Source of the DNA: Lentisphaerota bacterium
GTDB taxonomy: Bacteria > Verrucomicrobiota > Kiritimatiellia > UBA8416 > JABMPJ01
Length of the DNA: 47,649 bases
NCBI GenBank assembly: GCA_013203785.1
Contig: JABMPJ010000096.1
Span: forward strand, 1 to 47,649
Reading direction: 5' to 3'
This document shows, in pieces, positions 14,930 to 22,811 of this stretch (position 1 is the stretch's first letter; each line of letters begins with the position of its first letter). The notes below the pieces were generated by a model. That model was not told the DNA's origin. It did no database searches and was given only the letters and a program-made list of their open reading frames with translations. Both the position numbers and the translations under genes were made by a program.

Positions 14930-17158
14930 ATGAAGCGTTTGTGGATGGCTTTCGTGGCGGTGATGGTGGTTTCGTTTCTGGTGCTTGGGTGGATTGGCAC
15001 TCGCATCTATCAGGAAATGCCGCCCATTCCAGAGGCGTTCGTGACGGCAGACGGCCAGATATTCATTGGCAGCGGCGAGATCACTGCCGGGCAGAATGTG
15101 TGGCAGACGATGGGAGGCATGGAAGTCGGTTCCATCTGGGGTCACGGCAGCTACGTCGCTCCTGACTGGACGGCGGATTGGCTGCACAGGGAAGCGGTCT
15201 TCATTCTTGACCGTTGGGCCATGTCTGACTACGACGCCGAGTTCGAAAAGCTCGACAATGAACAGAAGGCACAACTCGTTGCTCGCCTGACGAAGCTGCT
15301 GCACACGAACACGTATGATGCATCGACCGGCGCGGTCACGATTGATCCCATTCGAGTCGAGGCCTTCCAGGCCAATCTCGCCCATTACACCGAGGTCTTC
15401 TCGGACGGCAACGTCGACTACGCTATTCCTGCGGGGGCTGTGACTGACCCGGATCGGCTTCGCAAGTTGTCGGTGTTCTTCTTCTGGACGGCGTGGGCGG
15501 CTTCCACGGACCGTCCCAATGATATCAGCACCTATACGAACAATTGGCCCCATGAGCCATTGGTTGGAAACCGACCTACCGGCGACACGATTGTCTGGAC
15601 CGGCGTGAGCATCATCATGCTGCTGGCGGGCATCTCGGCCATGGTATGGTGGTACGCTTCGAAGCGGCGTGAAGAAGCCGAGCCCACGCCTCCCAAGACG
15701 GATCCACTGGCACTCTGGGAAGCCACCCCGTCGCAGAAGGCCACCATTAAGTACTTCTGGGTCGTCTCCGCTTTGATCCTGGTGCAAATGCTGCTCGGGG
15801 TCGTGACGGCGCATTACGGCGTCGAGGGCGATGGATTCTATGGCTTTCATCTTTCGGAATGGCTGCCCTACAGCGTGACGCGAACATGGCATATTCAGAT
15901 GGGCTTGTTCTGGATCGCTACGGCGTGGCTTGCCGCGGGGCTGTTCATCGGCCCGCTGGTCAGCGGTGAGGAGCCAAAGGGACAACGACTCGGCGTCAAT
16001 GTGCTGTTTGGGGCGCTACTGCTGGTGGTGGTGGGTTCACTCACAGGCGAATGGCTGAGCATTCAGAACAAGATGACCGATACGGTCTCCTTCTACCTGG
16101 GACATCAGGGCTACGAGTACGTCGATCTGGGCCGGGTCTGGCAGATTGCCCTGTTGGTCGGACTGTTGCTGTGGTTGTTTCTTATGATCCGGGTACTGCT
16201 TCCGGCCCTGCGTAAGACCGGTGAAGCCAAGCAGCTGGTTGTTCTGCTGGCGGTTGCCTCGGGTGCTATCGCCCTGTTCTACGGCGCAGGACTGACATGG
16301 GGACATCACACACACTTGTCGATGGTCGAATACTGGCGTTGGTGGGTCGTTCACCTATGGGTGGAAGGGTTCTTCGAGGTCTTTGCTACGACGGTCATCG
16401 CCTTCATCTTCATGCGGCTCAATCTCATTCGCCCGGGCATCGCGGCGTCAGCGGCACTAATGTCGGCTACCATCTTTCTATCAGGTGGCATCATCGGGAC
16501 CTGCCACCACTTGTACTTCTCGGGGACACCGACTGTCGCGCTGGTGTGGGGATCGGTCTTCAGTGCGTTGGAAGTGGTGCCGCTCGTCCTGGTCGGCTTT
16601 GACGCTACTGAAGACTTGCGACGATCGCGCAAGTCACCATGGGTCCTGAGATACAAGTGGCCGATTGCCTTCTTCGTGTCTGTGGCCTTCTGGAACATGA
16701 TCGGAGCGGGACTATTCGGCTTCATGATTAACCCACCGATTGCCCTGTACTACATGCAGGGACTCAACACGACACCGCTCCATGGACATGCGGCCCTGTT
16801 CGGTGTTTACGGGATGTTGGGCATTGGCCTCATGCTCATTTGCCTGCGCGTGCTGATCCCCGGTAGGGAATGGCGAGATGGCCTGCTACGGTTCTCGTTC
16901 TGGGCGTTGAACGGCGGCTTGATGGGAATGTGCATCCTGAGCCTCTTGCCCGTCGGTCTGATGCAAACGAAGGCCTCCGTGGAACACAGCTACTGGTACG
17001 CCCGGAGCAGTGAATTCATGCAGACCGATCTGATGCAGACCCTGCGATGGATGCGCGTGCCGGGTGATATGGTATTCTTCCTGGGAGCCGTGGCACTTGT
17101 GTTGTTCGTGGCCGGACTGAAGACGGGACATTCGTTCCGGAAAGAGGAGCGTGCCTGA
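14930..17158 (+). CDS. norB: Quinol-dependent nitric oxide reductase (qNOR)
   Basis: A 742-residue inner-membrane enzyme reducing NO to N2O with electrons from quinol. It is the fused type: an N-terminal helix and NorC-like periplasmic domain without haem (IGSGEITAGQNVWQTMGGMEVG region) precede a NorB-like twelve-helix core. The active-site set is complete: H321 (TWHIQ), H475 and E479 in HLWVEGFFE, H526/H527 (TCHHLYF), and H618/H620 in HGHAALFG. Glutamate E479 is the NOR-specific FeB ligand. GAGGAAG precedes the ATG. No nitrite reductase or regulator is present, so NO detoxification is as likely as denitrification. The gene stands alone between 197-base direct repeats, inside the cbb3 locus. 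Confidence 0.95.
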   Translation: MKRLWMAFVAVMVVSFLVLGWIGTRIYQEMPPIPEAFVTADGQIFIGSGEITAGQNVWQTMGGMEVGSIWGHGSYVAPDWTADWLHREAVFILDRWAMSDYDAEFEKLDNEQKAQLVARLTKLLHTNTYDASTGAVTIDPIRVEAFQANLAHYTEVFSDGNVDYAIPAGAVTDPDRLRKLSVFFFWTAWAASTDRPNDISTYTNNWPHEPLVGNRPTGDTIVWTGVSIIMLLAGISAMVWWYASKRREEAEPTPPKTDPLALWEATPSQKATIKYFWVVSALILVQMLLGVVTAHYGVEGDGFYGFHLSEWLPYSVTRTWHIQMGLFWIATAWLAAGLFIGPLVSGEEPKGQRLGVNVLFGALLLVVVGSLTGEWLSIQNKMTDTVSFYLGHQGYEYVDLGRVWQIALLVGLLLWLFLMIRVLLPALRKTGEAKQLVVLLAVASGAIALFYGAGLTWGHHTHLSMVEYWRWWVVHLWVEGFFEVFATTVIAFIFMRLNLIRPGIAASAALMSATIFLSGGIIGTCHHLYFSGTPTVALVWGSVFSALEVVPLVLVGFDATEDLRRSRKSPWVLRYKWPIAFFVSVAFWNMIGAGLFGFMINPPIALYYMQGLNTTPLHGHAALFGVYGMLGIGLMLICLRVLIPGREWRDGLLRFSFWALNGGLMGMCILSLLPVGLMQTKASVEHSYWYARSSEFMQTDLMQTLRWMRVPGDMVFFLGAVALVLFVAGLKTGHSFRKEERA

Positions 17159-17177
17159 CGGACGGCCCAGAGGAAGC

Positions 17178-17234
17178 ATGCATGAGATCATCTGCCCGCC
17201 CTGCGGGAAGGCATTCAAGATCGTGGGTGCCTGA
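17178..17234 (+). pseudogene. 5' fragment of the DUF2130 gene
   Basis: An 18-codon open frame repeats the beginning of the DUF2130 protein (MHEIICP-CGKAFKI) with His-to-Pro at residue 8, then ends in VGA and a stop. Nucleotide identity with 12826-12873 is high over about 48 bases, with four or so substitutions. The stop codon lies at the first bases of repeat copy 2, so everything between gene start and repeat seen in the upstream copy is missing here. Confidence 0.85.
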
Positions 17235-17427
17235 TTGCCTCAAGTAGCCCCGGGCCGTCCAGGCCCGAGGGCATGCGAGGAGGGTGCACGTCTCGGGCAT
17301 GCGCGGTCTTCTGTCTTGGCATGCGCCATCTGTGCCTGTTCCTCGCTCGGCGCTGGGGCCGGGACGGCCCCGCGCTACTGCGTGCCCAGGCTAGTCAACT
17401 GTACCTGAGCGAATCAGCCACCCACGA
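17231..17427. repeat. 197-base direct repeat, copy 2 (downstream of qNOR)
   Basis: This is the partner of 14501-14697, in the same orientation and length, with about 18 differences. The inverted GC-rich arms are preserved (GTAGC with GGGCCGTCC, and GGGCCGGGACGGCC with GCTAC), including some changes within the arms. It lies directly after the DUF2130 fragment and about 160 bases before ccoI. Confidence 0.85.
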
Positions 17428-17586
17428 ATGGGAATGATGCACCGCCTGCACAGCTTACCTGTCCCTACTCGCCTTCGAGCTTGAATGGCGAGCACAACTG
17501 TTCGTCTCGTCAGACAAGAGTCGATTCATCTCGCAACATGTGCCAATTTCATGGCTTCATCGTTTGTCCTGGTTTAGCTTAACGGC

Positions 17587-19905
17587 ATGAAGGCCTGTAC
17601 CCTGTGTGGTCGCCCCGTGGTGGGCGAAGATGCTGAGTTCTGCTGCCAGGGCTGTGCCGCGATCAACGAGATTGTCGGCAACCTGGCGGTCGGTGACGAC
17701 GAGAAGAGTGCGCGCGTCAAAGCCATGCTGAACGCGCTCTTTGATGAGCCCCAGACCCTCCGCAAGGCGGTTGTCGGAAGAGAGCTCCAGACCCTCGACC
17801 TGATGATCGCCGACATGGTCTGTCCGGCCTGCGCGTGGATTATCCACTACTGCCTCAGCAAACTGCCTGGGGTGCAGAGTGTGACGATCAACTTCATGTC
17901 CGAGGTCTGCCAGGTCATTTTTGATCCCATGGTGGTCGGGCGCGACCGGATTGTAGAGGAGATCGAGTCGGTCGGCTATGGCGTACACGAGGGCGAGGTG
18001 AGCTCGGGCCGGAACTCGCTGCTCCAGCTCGGACTGGGCTGGTTCTACGCGCTCAACGCCATGATGCTCTCCTTCATCGTCTACTCGGCCGAGTTCTGGG
18101 AGGTGCCCGCGGCGATGGCGGCGGTGTGCGCCCTGCTGCTCGTGGTCTTCACAGCGCTGGTGATTGCCGGCCCCGGCCGTGCCACGCTCTCGCGCGGAAT
18201 CCGGCAGCTACGCCATCGCCAGTTTCGTATGGAGAGCCTGATTACGCTCTCCACCACCACCGCCATCCTCTACTCCTTCAACTCCCTGCTGCACGGCAGC
18301 TTCGCGCGACTCTATTTCGATGTGGTCTGCCTCCTGATTATGCTCCTGCAAACCGGATCCGCTATCGAGACCGGCTTCTATGAGAAGATCCGGCGGCGCG
18401 TTCACGCTCTTCGCCACTGCCTACCCAAGAAGATCCATACGGTCGATGACCGCTTCGTCCCGCTCGACGAGGCGACCGCCGGTATGCCCTTCATAGTGAC
18501 GCAGGGCGAAGTGGTGCCCACCGACGGGATACTCGAGGCCGACGCATCCTTCGATTTCAGCCACGTCACGGGTGAGAGCCGGGCGATCCATCTGCATGCA
18601 GGACAGCTAGTCGGGGCCGGCAGCCGCCTGCTGGACGAAACCGCCACACTCTATGTGCCGCCGGGAGGCGTCACGTCACTGATCGACCGTATGATCCAAG
18701 GCACGGTCTCCGCCTTCGACACGCGGGTCGAACAGCTCTCGCTGGGCGATCGTATTTCACAGATATTCGTTCCGGTGGTGATCGGCGTAGGGCTAATTCC
18801 GCTGGTCTGGTTCGCACTGCACGGGGACCTACAGAGCGGTGTCCTGCGCTTCATGGCCGTGCTCGTCGTCTCCTGTCCCTGCGCCTTCGGGATCGCCGAA
18901 CCGCTCGTCCTGACCCTGGCGGTCGATCGCGTGCGACTGCTTGGCATTCAGATCTTCAACGGCGCCGTCCTACGCCTTCAGCCCGACATCGTGATCTTCG
19001 ACAAGACAGGAACGCTCACCACGGGTGATCTTCAGGTCCGCGCCTTGCATTGGCTTCTTCCAGAGGACCCCCTGGATCTCGATCGTCTCGCCTCGCTGGA
19101 GAGCGGACTGGATCACCCCATTGCGCGTGCACTCAGTAGGCTGGGACGGCTTTGCCCTATCGATGGGCGCGATTTTGAGCGCACCACCGTTCGGGGCCAT
19201 TGCGAAGGGAGCCTCTATCAGGCCGGCAAACCCTCTCTCTATGACGGACTTGAGGAGGAGTTGAAGAAGCGCGGCATCGCTCAAGCCGGTGGAGAGCAAG
19301 CCGCCTCGACCCTTGTCGCCTTCGGTGACGCCACATGCTGTCACCTTGTGATTGAGCTGGCGGATGACGTGCGCCCCGAGATTCCTGCCCTGCTCAAACA
19401 GATTCCGACGGCCCATCTCTGCTCGGGTGATCGGAAGCCCATGGTGGAGGCGGTGGCGGCGCAGCTTGGAATCACGCAGATGCGCTGGGATATGAGTATT
19501 GAGGATAAGCTGGCCTACATACGGGAGCTGCATGGCGAGGGACACACGGTCATGATGGTGGGCGACGGCGTCAACGATTCGCAGGCCCTCACCGCTGCGG
19601 ACATCGGGTTGGCCGTGCTGGCGGGCGAACTGCCTGCCAAATTCTCTGCAGACGGGGCCTTCCTTGTCTCGGACCTCTCCGGCCTGGCGACATTCATCCA
19701 AACACTGGGCGAGCTGCGCAAGCGGATCAGACAGAACTACCTCTGGTCGTTCCTCTACAACGGGCTTGGTGTGACCCTGGCTGTTTCGGGACTGCTCTCC
19801 CCGACCTTCTGCGCCTTTGGGATGGTCTTCAGCAACGCCGTCGTGATCGCCAACTCCGTGCGCCGCCTGCGCACCATGCCGACGGCAGCGGTGGCCCGGC
19901 CCTGA
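17587..19905 (+). CDS. ccoI: CcoI-type copper-translocating P1B ATPase
   Basis: A 772-residue membrane ATPase delivering copper for cbb3 oxidase assembly. The N-terminus has the extra metal-binding region typical of the CcoI/CopA2 group: C4/C7 (CTLC), then C19, C20 and C23 (CCQGC). A heavy-metal domain with CPAC (C79, C82) follows. The transmembrane CPC is C430/C432 (SCPCAFG), phosphorylation is at D472 (DKTGTLT), and the hinge is GDGVNDSQAL. The final helices carry the conserved NYLWSFLYN and NSVRRLR. No clear ribosome-binding site precedes the ATG. In other genomes ccoI adjoins ccoS and ccoNO. Here it is cut off from them by the 6-kb qNOR island but keeps the same orientation. Confidence 0.93.
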   Translation: MKACTLCGRPVVGEDAEFCCQGCAAINEIVGNLAVGDDEKSARVKAMLNALFDEPQTLRKAVVGRELQTLDLMIADMVCPACAWIIHYCLSKLPGVQSVTINFMSEVCQVIFDPMVVGRDRIVEEIESVGYGVHEGEVSSGRNSLLQLGLGWFYALNAMMLSFIVYSAEFWEVPAAMAAVCALLLVVFTALVIAGPGRATLSRGIRQLRHRQFRMESLITLSTTTAILYSFNSLLHGSFARLYFDVVCLLIMLLQTGSAIETGFYEKIRRRVHALRHCLPKKIHTVDDRFVPLDEATAGMPFIVTQGEVVPTDGILEADASFDFSHVTGESRAIHLHAGQLVGAGSRLLDETATLYVPPGGVTSLIDRMIQGTVSAFDTRVEQLSLGDRISQIFVPVVIGVGLIPLVWFALHGDLQSGVLRFMAVLVVSCPCAFGIAEPLVLTLAVDRVRLLGIQIFNGAVLRLQPDIVIFDKTGTLTTGDLQVRALHWLLPEDPLDLDRLASLESGLDHPIARALSRLGRLCPIDGRDFERTTVRGHCEGSLYQAGKPSLYDGLEEELKKRGIAQAGGEQAASTLVAFGDATCCHLVIELADDVRPEIPALLKQIPTAHLCSGDRKPMVEAVAAQLGITQMRWDMSIEDKLAYIRELHGEGHTVMMVGDGVNDSQALTAADIGLAVLAGELPAKFSADGAFLVSDLSGLATFIQTLGELRKRIRQNYLWSFLYNGLGVTLAVSGLLSPTFCAFGMVFSNAVVIANSVRRLRTMPTAAVARP

Positions 19906-19917
19906 GAAGAGAGGTGA

Positions 19918-19946
19918 ACCACGGAAGGCACGGAATACATGGAAGG
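19918..19946. repeat. Dispersed ACCACGGA-type repeat
   Basis: The third copy of this repeat family begins ACCACGGAAGG, then CACGGAA and a decayed ATGGAAGG unit. It lies 13 bases after the ccoI stop. The remaining sequence to the S4 gene at 20140 has no feature I can support. Confidence 0.55.
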
Positions 19947-20139
19947 TACAATGTGACATCAATGGAATGGCGAAAGCGGAAGCTCCGCCTTGCGCTGCCT
20001 GCGCGCCGCGCCGCTACAACCGACCGTGGAGTCGGGATGACGCAAGCGGATGGCCACGCGCCCATGAGTCGGGCAACTCATTTTGCTTTAGACACGTGCG
20101 CCGTGACATGGGACACCACAATCACTAGAATGTCCTTCC

Positions 20140-20364
20140 ATGAAACAGATCGCTATTTCGAAGGAGCCGGCCGAGCTTTACAAAGTGTTGAAGTTTGCGG
20201 ACTTGGCTGCCAGCGGTGGTGCAGCCAAAGCGGCGATCGACGATGGTCAGGTTAAGGTGAACGGTGACCTTGAAACCCGGAGGCGAAAAAAACTCGTCGC
20301 AGGTGACACGATTGAATTTATGAATCAACGATTCGAAATAGTGCTGAACCAGGGCGGCGCGTAG
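20140..20364 (+). CDS. Small S4-domain RNA-binding protein (YbcJ-like)
   Basis: A 74-residue protein that is essentially one S4 RNA-binding domain. Residues 15-60 show LKFADLAASGGAAKAAIDDGQVKVNG, then ETRRRKKLVAGDTIEF, the classic alpha-L fold order with a basic loop. Stand-alone S4 proteins of this size (YbcJ/RlbA type) bind structured RNA, probably ribosomal. It lies 36 bases upstream of the CoA-binding gene, in the same orientation. Only a weak ribosome-binding site is visible. Confidence 0.9.
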   Translation: MKQIAISKEPAELYKVLKFADLAASGGAAKAAIDDGQVKVNGDLETRRRKKLVAGDTIEFMNQRFEIVLNQGGA

Positions 20365-20400
20365 AGAGCGGGCGGGGGTCACGCAAACAAGGGGAACATC

Positions 20401-20775
20401 ATGCAATCAAAGAAACAGCGAGTCGTCGTGATCGGGGCCAGCGACAAACCGGAGCGCTACTCCAATCGTGCCGTGCGTCTACTGGCTCAATACGGTCACG
20501 ATGTGGTGCCTGTTCATCCAGCCATTTCGGTAATCGAAGGGCTTCCTGTGGTTGCCAGCCTGGAAGATATCACGGGCCATGTGGACACGGCGACGCTCTA
20601 CCTCTCTGCCGCGAGATCATCGGCACTGGCCGATGCCATCGTCCAGCTTCACCCCACGCGAGTGATCTTCAATCCGGGTGCCGAGAATCCAGATCTAAAG
20701 ACGGCGCTGGAAACACATGGGATCCGCACGGAAGAGGCATGTACCTTGGTGCTGCTGAATACCGGCCAGTTCTAG
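20401..20775 (+). CDS. CoA-binding domain protein (YccU-like)
   Basis: A 124-residue Rossmann-fold protein of the CoA-binding family. It begins VVVIGASDKPERYSNRAVRLL, the nucleotide-binding turn with the typical S-D-K-P-x-R-x-S-N pattern. It continues with VVPVHP and VIFNPGAEN (the substrate pocket in this family). AGGGGA is correctly placed before the ATG. It lies downstream of the S4 gene and converges on glgB: the tetramer CTAG at 20772-20775 supplies both stop codons. The cellular role of this family is poorly known. Confidence 0.9.
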   Translation: MQSKKQRVVVIGASDKPERYSNRAVRLLAQYGHDVVPVHPAISVIEGLPVVASLEDITGHVDTATLYLSAARSSALADAIVQLHPTRVIFNPGAENPDLKTALETHGIRTEEACTLVLLNTGQF

Positions 20776-22811
20776 CGCACCTGCGCCAGGATCTCCCGCG
20801 CAGCGGCGAGCTGGTTTTCATCGGGGCCAGCGCTCTGTTTGAGGACGATGGCGGTTCGGGCGGGGAGATAGAGGCGCAGTGTGTGGCGTAGCTGGTTGCC
20901 TTCGAGGAGCGCCGCCGTAGCGTGCTGTTGGTTGGCCATACGGCGATCGAAGCCGCCGAAGCGTGCTTCGTCACTGTCAAGCGTAACAACATAGCGGCCG
21001 AGGGGAACCTCGATATGATAGTCCGGGTAGGAATCGACTGGGTGGAAGTTGAAGACGAAGATGCTGCCGTGCCTCTCAAAGGCGAGCACCTTCTGATCGT
21101 TGTGGATGTATAGCAGGCGCGGCGGGCCTGCGCCCACAATGTGGTCATCCTTCACCATCTCAACCATGGCGCCATCAAAATCGGCTAAGTAGTGGTACTT
21201 GAGGGCCTGATTGTCGCGCAGGCTCCACTGGCGACGCGCGTAATGATAGGACCAGTTGTTGCCTTCGCGCGGGAAATCGATCCATTCGGGGTGCCCGAAC
21301 TCGTTGCCCATGAAATTGAGATAGCCTTCGCCTGCGGTGGTCAACGTGGCGAGGCGGATCATCTTGTGCAGCGCGATACCGCGATCGACGCGGGGATGTG
21401 CGTCATCCACTGACATGTGGCTGTACATGGTGGCATCCATCAATTCGAAACTGAGCGTCTTGCTGCCAACCAAAGCCTGGTCATGACTCTCGGCATAGCT
21501 GATGGTCTGCTCGTCCTGGCGACGATTGGTTAACTCGTGCCAGATGGTGTTGATCGACCAGTGCTCGTCCGGCACCTCCTTGAGCTGGCGGACCCAGCAG
21601 TCGGAGACCCCCATGGCGAGGCGGAAATCAAATCCGCAGCCGCCATCGTCGAATGGTACCGCCAGGCCGGGCATGCCGCTGACATCCTCGGCGATCGTCA
21701 CCGCCTCGGGATTGATCGCATGAATCAATCGGTTGGCCAGGGCCATATAGACCCAGGCGTCCTCGTCCACAGCCCAGTCGAAATACTCACCGTAGTTGGA
21801 GAAGGAGTGGCCCAGGCCGTGGTGGAGGTAGAGCATGCTGGTGACCCCGTCGAAGCGGAAGCCATCGAAACGGTACTGATCCATCCAGAAGCGGCAATTG
21901 GAGAGCAGGAAGTGCTGCACTTCCAGTTTGCCGTAGTCGAAGCAACGTGAGTCCCAGGCGTCATGATCGCCGCGGCCCCCGTCGTGGAAGAATTGGTATC
22001 GTGATCCGTCAAATTCTGAGAGCCCCTCCACCACGTTCTTGACGGCGTGGGAGTGGACGATATCCATGATGACAAAGAGCCCCATTCCGTGCGCCGCATC
22101 CACCAGCTCGCGCAGCTCGTCCGGTGTTCCGCAGCGCGAGGAGGCGGCAAAGAAGTTGGAGACGTGGTAGCCGAAAGAGCCGTAGTAGGGATGCTCCGTG
22201 ATGGCCATGAGCTGAACGGCGTTGTAGCCCGCATCGACGATCCGCGGCAAAATATATTCACGGAACTCGCTGTAGGTCCCTACGCGGCCCCACTCCTGTG
22301 CCATGCCCACATGGGCTTCATAGATCAGCAGAGGTGTCGGGCGCGGCGGGTTGCCATAACGCCACTGATAGGGCTCCTCAGGCGACCAGACCTGGGCGCT
22401 GAAAATATGCGTGCCCGGATCCTGGCAGACGCGTCGCGCGTGGGTCGGCATGCGATCGCCGCTACCGCCATCCCAGTGCATGCGGAGCTTGTAGGGATCT
22501 TCGTGTTTCAAGACATTGGCCGCGACATGCAATTCCCAATCGCCCTTATCGTTCAGGCGGTGCAGGGCAAAGCCGTCCAATTCGGCCCACTCAGAGAAGT
22601 TCCCAACCAAGTAGATGGCCGTGGCGTGGGGGGCCCATTCGCGAAAGACCCAGCCGTCGGGGGTGGGATGCAGGCCATAGTAGTCATAGCCGGAGGCAAA
22701 CCCGGCCAGATCCCCGCTCGGTGCCAGCCGCGCAGCGGCATCGTTGACACGGTCCCAGCGTCGCTGGATCGTGTCGCTATAAGGTTCCAGCCAGGAATCA
22801 CGGCTGATCAT
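20772..22811 (-). CDS. glgB: 1,4-alpha-glucan branching enzyme, eukaryotic-like GH13_8 type
   Basis: A 679-residue enzyme that introduces alpha-1,6 branches into glycogen. An N-terminal CBM48-like domain (VFREWAPHATAIYLVGNFSEW) precedes the catalytic barrel, with nucleophile D321 in GFRFDGVTSMLY, acid/base E375 in AEDVSGMP and D444 in AESHDQALVG. An all-beta C-terminal domain closes the chain. Stretches such as YGSFGYHVSNFFAASSR, MDIVHSHA, and WDSRCFDYGKLEV are those of the eukaryotic-type subfamily. I prefer ATG 22811, which overlaps the glgA end by 14 bases; ATG 22841 and TTG 22850 are alternatives. It is the last gene of the glycogen operon. Confidence 0.92.
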   Translation of the reverse strand: MISRDSWLEPYSDTIQRRWDRVNDAAARLAPSGDLAGFASGYDYYGLHPTPDGWVFREWAPHATAIYLVGNFSEWAELDGFALHRLNDKGDWELHVAANVLKHEDPYKLRMHWDGGSGDRMPTHARRVCQDPGTHIFSAQVWSPEEPYQWRYGNPPRPTPLLIYEAHVGMAQEWGRVGTYSEFREYILPRIVDAGYNAVQLMAITEHPYYGSFGYHVSNFFAASSRCGTPDELRELVDAAHGMGLFVIMDIVHSHAVKNVVEGLSEFDGSRYQFFHDGGRGDHDAWDSRCFDYGKLEVQHFLLSNCRFWMDQYRFDGFRFDGVTSMLYLHHGLGHSFSNYGEYFDWAVDEDAWVYMALANRLIHAINPEAVTIAEDVSGMPGLAVPFDDGGCGFDFRLAMGVSDCWVRQLKEVPDEHWSINTIWHELTNRRQDEQTISYAESHDQALVGSKTLSFELMDATMYSHMSVDDAHPRVDRGIALHKMIRLATLTTAGEGYLNFMGNEFGHPEWIDFPREGNNWSYHYARRQWSLRDNQALKYHYLADFDGAMVEMVKDDHIVGAGPPRLLYIHNDQKVLAFERHGSIFVFNFHPVDSYPDYHIEVPLGRYVVTLDSDEARFGGFDRRMANQQHATAALLEGNQLRHTLRLYLPARTAIVLKQSAGPDENQLAAAREILAQVR

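Noticed and set aside
14831..15985. 384-codon minus-strand frame over the start of qNOR
   Set aside because: It is an antisense shadow of a gene with a complete active site.
18970..19962. 330-codon minus-strand frame over ccoI
   Set aside because: It is an antisense shadow of the P-type ATPase domain and begins in a dispersed repeat.
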